From assembly GCA_963797635.1 (NCBI GenBank), contig CAWCPZ010000011.1, positions 667,524-731,523 on the forward strand: a DNA stretch of 64,000 nucleotides, read 5' to 3'. Shown here one piece after another: positions 17,007 through 26,860 of this stretch; position 1 is the first letter of the stretch, and each line of letters starts with the position of its first letter. The notes under the pieces are model-generated. The model worked only from the letters and a program-made list of their open reading frames with translations. It had not been told where the DNA came from and ran no database searches. The translations under genes and the position numbers were made by a program. Origin of the DNA: JAOUEA01 sp963797635. GTDB taxonomy: Bacteria; Actinomycetota; UBA4738; HRBIN12.

Positions 17007-20000
17007 ATGGACCTCGCCACCGCACGCCCAGCCATGTCCTCCGCGCAGTCCCACGCACGAGTGGTGCTCGACGGGAACGAGGCGGTCGCCTCGGTCGCGC
17101 ACCGGCTCTCGGAGGTGATCGCGATCTATCCGATCACCCCGTCCTCCCCGATGGGGGAGCACGCCGACGCGTGGTCCGTCGCTCGGCCGGAAGAACCTGT
17201 GGGGCGCGGTCCCAGAGGTCGATCGAGATGCAGAGCGAGGGAGGCGCCGCCGGCGCCCTGCACGGCGCCCTGCAGACCGGTGCGCTCGCCACGACCTTCA
17301 CCGCCTCGCAGGGCCTGCTGCTGATGTTGCCGAACATGTTCAAGATCGCCGGCGAACTCACGCCGTTCGTCATGCACGTCGCGGCTCGCACGCTCGCCAC
17401 CCACGCCCTCTCGATCTTCGGCGATCACTCCGACGTGATGGCCGCCAGGACGACCGGGTTCGCGATGCTGGCCTCCTCATCGGTCCAGGAGGCGCAGGAC
17501 CTCGCGCTCATCGCACACGCCGCCACGCTCGAGACCCGGGTCCCGTTCCTGCACTTCTTCGACGGGTTCCGGACCTCGCACGAGATGGCGACAAGATCGA
17601 GTCGCTCTGAGCGACGAAGACCTCCGCGCGATGATCGCTGACCGTCTCGTGCACGAACACCGGGCGCGGGCCCTCTCGCCCGACCACCCGGTGCTCCGCG
17701 GCACCGCGCAGAACCCCGACGTGTTCTTCCAGGCGCGGGAAGCCGCCAACCGCTTCTACGACGGCGGTGCCCGACGGTCGTGCACCGCCGCCATGGACCG
17801 GTTCGCCGAACGCACAGGGCGGCCGTACCGGCTGTTCGACTACGTCGGCCACCCGAAGGCCGAACGGGTGATGGTGATGATGGGCTCGGGATGCGGGGCG
17901 GCCGAAGAGGCCGTGGAGGCGCTCGTCGCGTCCGGCGAGCGCGTCGGGTTGGTGAAGGTCCGCCTGTTCCGTCCCTTCTCGGCGTCGAGGCGTTGATCGA
18001 CTGCGCTGCCGTCGACGCACCGAAGCCATCGCGGTGCTCGACCGTACGAAGGAACCCGGTGCACAGGGTGAGCCGCTGTACCAGGACGTCGTCGACCGCG
18101 CTCGCCGAGGATGCCGCCGGTCGGGAGCGACGCGGTTCGGGGTCGGCAGGCCCCGGGTGATCGGGGGCCGGTACGGGCTCTCGTCCAAGGAGTTCACGCC
18201 GGCCATGGCCGAGGCCGCCCTGGACGAACTGGCGGTCGACGAGCCCCTCGCCCACTTCACGGTCGGGATCGCCGATGACGTGACGCACCTCAGCCTCCGC
18301 GTCGACGCAGACCTTCGACACCGAGTCGGCCCGACGTCGTGCGCGCCGTGTTGTACGGGCTCGGCAGCGACGGCACCGTGAGCGCCAACAAGAACTCCGC
18401 CAAGATCATCGGCGAACGCACCGAGCTGCACGCACAGGGCTACTTCGTCTACGACTCGAAGAAGGCCGGGAGCGTCACCGTCTCCACCTCCGGTTCGGGC
18501 CCGATCCGATCCATTCGACCTACCGGATCCGCAACGCGCGAGCTTCGTCGCCTGTCATCAGTTCGAACGTCTCGAGCGCACCGACGTGCTCGCGGTGGCC
18601 GAGGCAGGGAGCAACCTTCCTGTTGAACAGCCCGTTCGGACCCGACGAGGTCTGGGACGCAGCTGCCCTCGCGGCGTGCGCGAGCACGATCGTGCGACAA
18701 GCACCTGCGGTTGTTCGTGGTCGACGGCTACCGGGTGGCGAAGGAAGCCGGTCTCGGGCACGCGGATCAACACCGTGCTGCAGACCTGCTTCTTCGCCCT
18801 CGCGGGGGTCCTGCCGACCGACGAGGCGATCCGCGGAGATCAAAGGCGCCATCGTGCGGACCTACGGCGCCCGCGGCGAAACGATCGTCGAGTCGGAACT
18901 TCGCCGCCGTGGACGGCGCTCTCGAGGCGCTGGCCGAGGTCGACGTGCCGACGACGACCGAGCGGCGAGCCGGCCACCGGCCGCTGACCGTCTCGGCCGC
19001 CGCGCCGGACTTCGTGCAGCGCGTGACGCGCCCGGATCATGGCGGGCGAGGGCGACCTGTTGCCGGTGAGCGCCTTCCCGGTGGACGGCACCTTCCCCAC
19101 CGGCACGGCGCAGTGGGAGAAGCGCAGCATCGCCCGAGAGATCCCGATCTGGGATCCGTCGATCTGCATCGATTGCGCCAAGTGCGCCCTGGTATGTCCG
19201 CACGCCGCGATCCGCATGAAGGTCTACGACCCCGTCAGGCGGCCGATGCGCCCGAGGGATTCCAGCACAAGGAGTGGAAGGACCGCGAGCACCCCGGGCG
19301 GCTGATGACGATCCAGGTGGCTCCGGACGATTGCACCGGATGTGGCATCTGCGTCGACGTCTGCCCTGCCCGGAGCAAGGAAGAGGTCAAGCACAAGGCC
19401 ATCGATATGGCGCCCGAAGGCCGAGCACCTCGACGTCGAGCGGAGCTCATGGGACTTCTTCACCGCGATCGCCGATCCGACCGCGCCGGGTCGGTGCGCA
19501 CGGATACGGTCAAGGGCTCCCAACAGGTCGAGTCCCCGGTTCGAGTTCTCGGGCGCGTGTGCCGGCTGTGGCGAGACCCCGTACCTGAAGCTCCTCACGC
19601 AGCAGGTGGGCGACCGCCTCCTGGTGGCCAACGCGACCGGGCTGCTCGTCGATCTACGGCGGCAACCTGCCCACGACGCCCTGGAGCACCGGCCCCGACG
19701 GGAGGGGGCCCGCGTGGTCGAACTCGCTGTTCGAGGACAACGCCGAGTTCGGCCTCGGGATGCGCTTAGGGCTCGATGCTCAGGCTGACGCTGGCCGTGG
19801 AGCTGATCGAGCGGCTCGAGCAGGACCTCGGTCGCCACCCTGGTGTGGGAGTTGATGTGAGGGACTCCACGCTCGAAGCACCGAGGAGATCCGAGGTCAG
19901 CGTGCAACGCGTCGGTCGAACTCCGCGAACCGACTCGGAGGACTCGGCGGTCCCCTGGTAAGTGATCTCGCGGCGGTGGCCGACGCCCTGGTTCCGACGA

Positions 20001-20707
20001 GCGTGTGGATCGTGGGAGGCGACGGCTGGGCCTACGACATCGGATTCGGCGGCCTCGATCACGTGCTGGCGACGCGGTCGCGACGTGAACGTGCTGGTCC
20101 TGGACACCGAGGTCTACTCCAACACCGGGGGCCAGGCCTCCAAGGCCACACCCCGGGGGGCCGTGGCGAAGTTCGCGGCGGGCGGCAAGTCGGGCGGCAA
20201 GAAGGACCTCGGGCATGATCGCGACCGCCTACGGCAACGTGTACGTGGGCCAGATCGCGATGGGCGCCGACATGCCGCATACGGTCAAGGTCCTGGCCGA
20301 GGCAGAGGCACACCGAGGTCCTTCGCTGGTGATCGCCTACAGCCATTGCATCGCACACGGGATCGACATGTCGACCGCCATGACGCACCAGACGCGAGGC
20401 GGTGGCGAGCGGCTACTGGCCGCTGTGGCGATACGACCCCGCTGCCGTCGAACGCGCCGAGCATCCGCTCCGCCTCGACAGCAAAGCGCCCACGATCCCA
20501 CTGCGTCAGTTCGAAGAACAGGAGGCACGGTTCGCGATGCTCGAGCGCATCGATCCGGAACGGGCTCGCGACCTGTCGGCGAAGGCGCAGGCCGACGTCG
20601 ACGCCCGCCGTCACCTCTATGAACAGATGGCCGGGGTCGATCACGGGCCCGGCGACACGCATACGGACACCGATGACGATCCGCAGCAGGGAGGAGAACA
20701 GCCATGA
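17007..20707 (+). pseudogene. nifJ: Pyruvate:ferredoxin (flavodoxin) oxidoreductase, full length but broken by many frameshifts
   Basis: Oxidises pyruvate to acetyl-CoA, reducing ferredoxin. All domains can be followed by hopping frames: domain I (YPITPSSPMGEHAD, then FFDGFRTSHE near 17560), domain II (DRTKEPGAQGEPLYQDVV), the gamma-like region (ANKNSAKIIGE), two ferredoxin-type clusters (CIDCAKCALVCP at about 19164; CTGCGICVDVCP at about 19331), a cluster Cys in CAGCGETPY (19559) and the TPP domain (GDGWAYDIG, 20018; SNTGGQAS, 20117). It ends at 20707, overlapping the next ATG. The 3.7 kb length is normal. At least 15 shifts break it, mostly 1-2 extra bases (for example near 17181, 17219, 17588, 17607 and 17983). 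Either an assembly fault or very recent inactivation. Confidence 0.85.
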
Positions 20708-21747
20708 CGCCGAACCTGCGATCGATGTACCTGGGCATGGATCTGCGCAGCCCGCTGGTGCCCTCGGCCTCGCCGCTGGGGCAACGACGCGACACGCTGG
20801 TTCGCTTGCAGGATGCGGGAGCAGGAGCGGTCGTCTTGCCCTCGTTGTTCGAAGAACAGATCCAGCACGAGGAGATCCAGCTGAGCGGAGCGATCGACGC
20901 GGGGTCGGATTCGTTCGCCGAGGCCCTCACCTACCTGCCGGAGTTCGAGGAATACGACACCGGGGCGACCACCTACCTGCGGCACCTCGAGGACACCGTG
21001 AGCGAACTCGAGATCCCCGTGATCGCCAGCCTGAACGGCATGACCGTGGGCGACTGGGTGGGCCACGCCCGGAGGATGCAGGAAGCCGGCGCCGCCGCGA
21101 TCGAACTCAACGTCTACTTCATCGCCGCCGATCCCGACGAGACCTCCGGATCGGTGGAGTCTCGCTACGTCGAGCTGGTCGAAGCCGTGCGGGCCGAGAT
21201 CGGCGTGCCGCTGGCGGTGAAGATCGGGCCCTTCTTCTCGTCGGTCGGGCACATGGCGCATCGGCTGGTGGCGGCGGGGGCCGACGGGCTCGTGCTGTTC
21301 AACCGCTTCATGCAGCCCGACATCGACCTGGAGACCTTGACGGTCGACCCCTCGCTGTCGCTCTCGACATCGGCGGAGCTGACGCTGCCGTTGCGATGGA
21401 TCGCCATCCTCAGGGGCAGGGTCCACGCCTCGTTCGCATGCACCACGGGCGTGCACACCGCCGAGGACGCGGTGAAGGCGCTCTTGGTGGGATCCGACGC
21501 GGTGATGATGGCCTCGGCGCTCCTCCACGAGGGACCCGAGCACCTCGGTACGGTCCTGCGAGGGCTCGAGTCCTGGCTGGACGAGCACGACTTCGAGGGG
21601 GTGGAGCAGCTGAAGGGCTCGATGAGCATGCGCAACGTCCCGAACCCGGTGGCGTACGCACGGTCCAACTACGCGCGACTCGTCACCTCCTACGTCAGCC
21701 CGTACGACTGGCGGCACGCCGAGCCCGAAGGCGGGCTGCGCGCCTGA
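20704..21747 (+). CDS. Dihydroorotate dehydrogenase-like protein paired with nifJ
   Basis: 347 aa, ATG at 20704 overlapping the nifJ stop (ATGA). A TIM-barrel flavoprotein of the DHOD-like family: MYLGMDLRSPLVPSASPLG at the N-terminus, then VIASLNGMT, AIELNVYF, PLAVKIGPF and DAVKALLVGSDAVMMASAL. This family is regularly found next to nifJ in bacteria, and the true pyrD lies elsewhere in this window (28.1 kb), so a role in pyrimidine synthesis is unlikely. The substrate is unknown. The gene has no frameshift, in sharp contrast with its neighbour. Confidence 0.85.
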   Translation: MTPNLRSMYLGMDLRSPLVPSASPLGQRRDTLVRLQDAGAGAVVLPSLFEEQIQHEEIQLSGAIDAGSDSFAEALTYLPEFEEYDTGATTYLRHLEDTVSELEIPVIASLNGMTVGDWVGHARRMQEAGAAAIELNVYFIAADPDETSGSVESRYVELVEAVRAEIGVPLAVKIGPFFSSVGHMAHRLVAAGADGLVLFNRFMQPDIDLETLTVDPSLSLSTSAELTLPLRWIAILRGRVHASFACTTGVHTAEDAVKALLVGSDAVMMASALLHEGPEHLGTVLRGLESWLDEHDFEGVEQLKGSMSMRNVPNPVAYARSNYARLVTSYVSPYDWRHAEPEGGLRA

Positions 21748-21772
21748 TCCGATCGGTTCGTGCGGGCCGCGC

Positions 21773-21778
21773 TAGGCT
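21773..21778 (+). promoter_or_regulatory. Leaderless-type -10 for the M20 peptidase
   Basis: TAGGCT, 8 nt before the ATG at 21787, in the 39 bp gap after the DHOD-like gene. No ribosome-binding site lies between it and the start. Confidence 0.45.
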
Positions 21779-21786
21779 TGCCCGCC

Positions 21787-23157
21787 ATGGAGACCACGAC
21801 CTTGCGCGGGCGCGTCGACGCCGACCTGCCCCAGATGATCGCCGACCTGGAGCGGCTCGTCCGCATCCCCTCGATCGGCTACCCGGGCTACGACCCGGCG
21901 AACGTCCGCGCCAGCGCCGAGGCCACCGCCGGGATCCTTCGTGCCGCCGGCGTGCCCGAGGTTCGCCTGATCGAGCTCACGAGCGGCGAGCACCCGGGCC
22001 ATCCCGCCGTCTACGGCGAGATCCCCGGCCCCGAGGGCGCGCCCACCCTGCTGTTGTACGCCCACCACGACGTGCAGCCCGAGGGCGAAGCCGCCGACTG
22101 GCAGAGCCCGCCGTTCGAACCGGAGATCCGGCAGGGGCGTCTGTACGGACGTGGCGCCGCCGACGACAAGGCCGGCATCGCGATCCACGCCGCGGCGCTG
22201 CGCGCCCTGGGCGTCCATGAAGGCGCCACGCTCCCGGTCACCGTGAAGATCCTCGTCGAGGGCGAAGAGGAATGCTCCACCGAGCACCTCCCCGAACTGG
22301 TCGGCGGCCAGGGCGATCTGCTGCGCGCCGACGTCGCGATCGTGGCCGACGGCGGCAACTACCGCACCGGTGTCCCCACGATCGGCACGAGCGTGCGGGG
22401 CGTCACCGACTGCGTCGTCACCGTGCGCGTCCTGCCGATCGCCCAGCACAGCGGCGCGTACGGCGGGCCGATCCCCGATGCGATCACCGCGCTGAGCCGC
22501 ATGATCGCCACGCTGCACGACGAGCACGGCGACGTGGCGATCGAAGGGCTGCACACCTTCACGTGGACGGGCATGCAGGTGCCCGAGGATGAACTCCGGG
22601 AGGAGTCCCGCGTGCTCGACTCCGTGCAGCTGCTCGGCACAGGGACGATCGCCGACCGGCTGTTGTCGAAGCCGGCGGTGGCCGTGCTGGGCTTCGACGC
22701 TCCGCGGATCGAGGGCTCCTCGAACCAGCTCGTGCCCGAGGCGAGCGCTCGCGTCTCGCTGCGGCTCGCGCCCGGGGACGACCCCGAGCGCGGTCGTGAC
22801 GCGCTCGTCGCACACCTGCTCGCTGCCGCTCCCTGGGGCGTGGAGGTGGAGGTCGAGGCCGCCGAGGCGGGGATGGGCTACCTGGTGGACACCACCACGC
22901 CCGCCTATGCCGCCGCCAAGGACGCGCTCGCCGACGCCTTCGGTCGCGAGGTCGTGGAGATCGGCAGCGGCGGGTCGATCCCCCTGGTGCCGTTGCTGGC
23001 CGAGACGTTCCCGGGCATGTCGGTCCTGATCGTGGGCGCCGGCGACGAGCGCAGCAACTACCACTCGCTGGACGAGAGCGTCGACCTGGACGATCTCGCG
23101 TCGATGGCCCTGGCCGAGGCGCTGCTGATCGGCAACCTCGGGACCCCGTCGGTCTGA
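21787..23157 (+). CDS. M20/M25/M40 family dipeptidase
   Basis: 456 aa, ATG at 21787. A zinc aminoacylase/carboxypeptidase fold: the metal motif YAHHDVQPEG near residue 90 gives the first His and the Asp; GRGAADDKAG near residue 125 gives the bridging Asp; GEEE near residue 160 is the catalytic Glu with its metal-binding partner; HSLDESVD near the C-terminus gives the last His. The lid/dimerisation domain spans roughly residues 190-350. It looks like the PepV/cytosolic nonspecific dipeptidase branch. The specificity (dipeptides or N-acyl amino acids) is open. Confidence 0.9.
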   Translation: METTTLRGRVDADLPQMIADLERLVRIPSIGYPGYDPANVRASAEATAGILRAAGVPEVRLIELTSGEHPGHPAVYGEIPGPEGAPTLLLYAHHDVQPEGEAADWQSPPFEPEIRQGRLYGRGAADDKAGIAIHAAALRALGVHEGATLPVTVKILVEGEEECSTEHLPELVGGQGDLLRADVAIVADGGNYRTGVPTIGTSVRGVTDCVVTVRVLPIAQHSGAYGGPIPDAITALSRMIATLHDEHGDVAIEGLHTFTWTGMQVPEDELREESRVLDSVQLLGTGTIADRLLSKPAVAVLGFDAPRIEGSSNQLVPEASARVSLRLAPGDDPERGRDALVAHLLAAAPWGVEVEVEAAEAGMGYLVDTTTPAYAAAKDALADAFGREVVEIGSGGSIPLVPLLAETFPGMSVLIVGAGDERSNYHSLDESVDLDDLASMALAEALLIGNLGTPSV

Positions 23158-23188
23158 TCCACCGGGCGGCACGTTCGTCCGCCGGTGC

Positions 23189-23194
23189 TAGGTT
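23189..23194 (+). promoter_or_regulatory. Leaderless-type -10 for bpa
   Basis: TAGGTT ends 6 nt before the bpa ATG at 23201. The six intervening bases contain no Shine-Dalgarno sequence, so transcription probably starts at the start codon. Confidence 0.5.
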
Positions 23195-23200
23195 GAAGCC

Positions 23201-23737
23201 ATGAGCATGGACCCCGACGCACCCAAGAGTCAGGTCGTGGAAGCCGTGCCGGTGGAACCCGGCACCGACGCCGGGACCGCCGCGGGCGAGGACGCCCAGG
23301 GCGACCGGAACGAGTCGATCACGCAGCCCGCCAAGCTGCTGCGGATCGCGAGCATGGTGCGTGAACTGCTGGACGAGACGCGCCAGGCCTCGTTGGACGA
23401 AGCGGGCCGGTCGCGCCTGGCCGACATCTACCACCGCGCCGTCGGCGAGCTGTCCGAGGTGCTGTCACCCGACCTGCAGGAGGAGCTGGCCGACCTGGCG
23501 CCGCCGCTCGCCGGGGTGCCGAGCGAATCCGAGATCCGCGTGGCGCAGGCGCAGCTGGTGGGCTGGCTCGAGGGCCTGTTCCACGGGATCCAGGCCGCGA
23601 TGTTCGCCCAGCAGGCGGCGGCGCGCCAGCAGTTCGAGGAGCTTCGCCGACGTGGCCTTCCGGGTCAGGACCAGGGCATGCAGGGACCCGACGGCGCGCC
23701 GCAGGACGGTTCGGTCCGCGGCGGCCAGTACCTCTAG
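23201..23737 (+). CDS. bpa: Bacterial proteasome activator Bpa (DUF2587)
   Basis: 178 aa, ATG at 23201. Homologous to mycobacterial Bpa/PafE, the ATP-independent 12-mer ring that opens the 20S proteasome gate. A variable acidic N-terminus is followed by QPAKLLRIASMVRELLDE, RLADIYHRAVGEL and the hallmark AQLVGWLEGLFHGIQAAM. It ends in the strictly conserved GQYL tail, which docks into the alpha-ring pockets. This implies a proteasome in the organism, although prcBA are outside the window. The C-terminal linker is Gly/Gln-rich as in the family. Its TAG stop lies in a CTAG palindrome next to the potC end. Confidence 0.92.
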   Translation: MSMDPDAPKSQVVEAVPVEPGTDAGTAAGEDAQGDRNESITQPAKLLRIASMVRELLDETRQASLDEAGRSRLADIYHRAVGELSEVLSPDLQEELADLAPPLAGVPSESEIRVAQAQLVGWLEGLFHGIQAAMFAQQAAARQQFEELRRRGLPGQDQGMQGPDGAPQDGSVRGGQYL

Positions 23738-24594
23738 CCGGGCGCTGCTTCCTCCCGGCACCTCGACGGTATCGCACGCCGACCGCGCCGCGGTCGCTCG
23801 ATGGAACCTCCTCCGCCCGCCAAGTCGCTGCGCCAGGTAGACCGGGATCAGCGACAGCAGCATCACCAGCACCGCCACCGCATTGGCCTCGGGACGGTTC
23901 CTGGGCAGCCGGATCGCGTTGAAGATCCACATCGGCAGGGTGATCTCGGTCCCCGACACGAAGATCGTGACGATGATCTCGTCGAACGACAGCCCGAACG
24001 CGAGCAGCCCGCCGGCCACCAACGCCGTCGCGATCGCGGGCAGGGTGATCGCAGCGGAACGTCTGCCATCCGTCCGCACCCAGGTCCATGATGCTTCCAT
24101 GAAGGAGTCGGCGTGCGGCGAAGTCGCGCCACCACGTTGTTGAACACCACCACGATGCAGAAGGTGGCGTGGCCGACATGATCGTCCAGCAGGCTGAAGC
24201 TGATGCACGGCACGGCTGTTGATGCACGGTTGCAGCGCCAGCGCCGGTGACGATGCCGGGCAGCGCGATCGGGAGCACCAGGGCGAACGAGATCGTCTGG
24301 CGGCCGAAGAACCGGTAACCGATGCACCGCGAACGCCGCCAGCGCTGCCCGAGGACCAGCGCGAGCAGGTCGTGATGCGAGCGCCACCTTGATCGAGTCA
24401 GGAAGCGCCGGCTTCGCATGTTGGCGTCACCGAACGCCAGCGAGAACCATTCGTGGTGAAGCTCTTGGGCGGCCAGGACCTGCGCCACGCTGTCGTTGAA
24501 GGCGTAGAGCACGACGACGACGAGCGGGATGTAGAGGAACAGCAGCGTGATCACGGTCCGAACCGGACCAGAACCGCGCGCCGCCGGCTTCCAT
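23734..24594 (-). pseudogene. potC: Spermidine/putrescine ABC transporter permease, PotC-like (frameshifted)
   Basis: Inner-membrane subunit of a polyamine importer. It starts MEAGGARFW at the ATG at 24594, 2 nt after the potB stop, then changes frame near 24555 into LLFLYIPLVVVVLYAFNDS, the typical PotC opening. The EAA loop and last helices are readable (TLPAIATALVAGGLLAFG, FDEIIVTIFVSGTE, LPMWIFNAIR, VYLAQRLGG). At least five frame changes lie between 24555 and 23800. The exact stop is uncertain; a TAG at 23736-23734, sharing CTAG with the bpa stop, is likely. Protein motifs are intact between shifts, arguing against old decay. Confidence 0.78.
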
Positions 24595-24596
24595 GG

Positions 24597-25522
24597 CTAG
24601 AGCGCCTCGAACGCGCCGAGCTTGCGCGCGATCCAGAGGTAGATGGCCATGATCGCCACCGGCACCACCGCGAACGCCGCGGCGAACGGGATGTTGTTCG
24701 CGACGCCGACGTTGTCGTAGATCACGTTGCCGATGAACAGGTGTTGCCCGACGAGCGATGGGCGCGATGTAGTCCCCCAGCGTGAGGGAGAACGAGAAGA
24801 TCGAACCCGCCACGATGCCCGGGCAGCGCCAGCGGCCAGATCACCCGGCGGAACGTCGTCCGCCCCTTGCGCGCCCAGGTCGCTCGAGGCCTCCAGGTAG
24901 GAGGCGGGCACGCGCTCGAGCGACGCGTAGATCGGCAGGACGACGAACGGGCAGCCACAGGTAGGTGAAGGTGAGGCCGCATCGACCACAGCGAGTTGCC
25001 GATGCCCGGCTGACGGGATGCCGAAGCCCGATCCAGCACCCACTCGAACAGCCCGCCGACGGGGCCGCTCCCGAGAGCAGGGTCTGCCACGCGAACACCC
25101 GGATCAGGTAGCTGGTCCACAGGGGCACCACCACCGCGAGCAGGATGATGCAGCGCATCCGGGGCTTCGCCATCCGGGCGGCGTAGTAGGCGATCGGCAA
25201 CGCGAGCGACGATGTCGGCGACCGTGACCGCGACCGCGATCCATCACCGTGCGGAGCGTGATCGTGCGGTAGATCGGCGTCGTCCGACAGGATCTCTGAA
25301 GTTCTGCAGGCCCCAGTCGCGCACGATCTGGACCGGTGAAGACATCCACCTTCCAGAAGGCGTTGACCAGCAGCAGCGCCAGGGAGCCCAGGTAGACAGG
25401 ACCAGCAACCACGCCAGCGGCGGCGTGAGCGTCAGCCCGAGCTTGGCGCGGGGATGGCGGAACAGGGCGGCCTGGACGGGGTGCCGCTTGGTGCTCGGGC
25501 GTTCGAGGTCGACGTCAGCCAT
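24597..25522 (-). pseudogene. potB: Spermidine/putrescine ABC transporter permease, PotB-like (frameshifted)
   Basis: It starts MADVDLERPSTKRHP at the ATG at 25522, and the first helix TPPLAWLLVL follows. Recognisable blocks in changing frames include IAYYAARMAKPR, VVVPLWTSYLIRVFAWQTLL, YASLERVPASYLEASSDLG (the EAA loop), SIFSFSLTLGDYIAP and the end PVAIMAIYLWIARKLGAF, stopping at the TAG at 24597. The order of blocks and the 0.93 kb length match intact PotB. Several 1-2 base indels break it. It forms the second permease of the operon potA-potD-potB-potC. Confidence 0.78.
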
Positions 25523-25577
25523 CGAGTCAGGAGGAGGGTGGGCGTCCGCGCACGGACGCCCACCCGACCTGGAGCGG

Positions 25578-26860
25578 TCAGGCTCCTCGGACCTCCGTCC
25601 ACTTCTGTTGCCAGATCGAGTAGTCCTGGCAGGTCGTGCCTCGGTCGTCACCGCAGTCGGCCTGCGGCGTCTTCCACAGCGCGAGCGAATCCAGGAACTC
25701 CGCGTCTCCGCAGTAGCCGTACCGGACGGTGTCGACCAGCGCGGCCGATCCCTTGCCGTAGGCCTTGTCCAGACGCTTGCGCAGGACGTCGCATGCCTGC
25801 TCGTTGCTGGTCGCGGCGCCGTAGTAGTCGGCCACCTCGGCCTGCACGTCGGCGTCATCGTCCACTTCATCCACTCGAGCATGCAGTTGGGGTGCGGTGC
25901 CGACGTGGACAGCATCCACGTGTCGGCCCAGCCGGTCATGCCCTCGCTGGGCTCGGCGGCGTCGACCGGAGCGTCCAGCTCGGACAGGCTCAGGTTGATG
26001 GGCCACGCCGTGCCCGCCACCATCGAGCCGTCGACGAACCCGTCGATCTCGGTCGGTGTAGGCCGCCCAGTACTTGTCGATCATCCCGCTCTGCTGCTTC
26101 AGCAGCTCGACGGCGGCATCCAGCTGCTCGCTGGTCAGCTCGTACGGGTCGGTGATGCCCAGGTCGGGCTGGTGGGTCTTGAGGTACAGCGCCGCGTCCG
26201 CGATGTAGATCGGGAAGTCGTACGCGGTGATCTTGCCCGCGTACGGGTTGGCCGCGCCGTCGAGCTCGGTCTCGAACACGACGTCCCAGCTCGTGGGGGC
26301 CGGCTTCACGACGTCGGTGTTGTACATCAGGAAGTTCGGCCCGTACATGTACGGCACGCCGTACACCTGGCCGTCGACGACGTACTGGCTGTTGTTCGTG
26401 CCCGTCTCCGGCTGCAGCGGCGCGATCACGTCGGCGAAGTCGGGGAACAGGGACGGGTCGACCGCCGCGACGGCGTCGGAGGCGATGAGGCGGTTCGAGG
26501 AGTCACCCGAAGCGGACACCCCGTCGAACGACCCTGCCTGCTGCGTCATCAGGTTGAACATCTCGTCGGAGCTGTCGGCGTACTTCACCGTGACCTTGCA
26601 GCCGGTCTGGTCCTCGAAGGGCGTGACCCAGTCGTAGGCTCGTAGCCCTCGGTGGTCCCGTCCTCGACGTAGCCGACCCAGGCGATCAGGCTGAGCGCGC
26701 CTTCGGTGTCGCCGATCGAGTCGACCACCGACTCGTCGGTGCCGCCTCGGCCTTCGTCCGTGCTGTCGCTGTCGCCGCCGCATGCCGCTGCGACGAGCAC
26801 CACGACCGACAGCATGGCGAGCAGTCGGTATCTCGTCCTCCTGGTCTTCCTGATCTTCAT
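25578..26860 (-). pseudogene. potD: Spermidine/putrescine-binding lipoprotein, PotD-like (frameshifted)
   Basis: Extracellular substrate-binding protein. The ATG at 26860 gives a basic stretch, a hydrophobic core and the lipobox VAAAC, so it is a lipoprotein. The mature part begins with LIAWVGYVEDG. After a shift near 26640 it reads TGCKVTVKYADSSDEMFNLM, VDGQVYGVPYMYGPNFLMYN and GKITAYDFPIYIADAALYL. Further shifts lie near 26055 and 25860. It ends WQQKWTEVRGA. About 425 aa corrected. It lies between the ATPase and permease genes, which fixes the transport role; polyamine specificity is inferred from family resemblance. Confidence 0.8.

Noticed and set aside
16859..20662. More than twenty mid-size open frames on both strands over the nifJ region
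   Set aside because: They are fragments of one frameshifted gene or its antisense shadows; none has its own domain or start signals.
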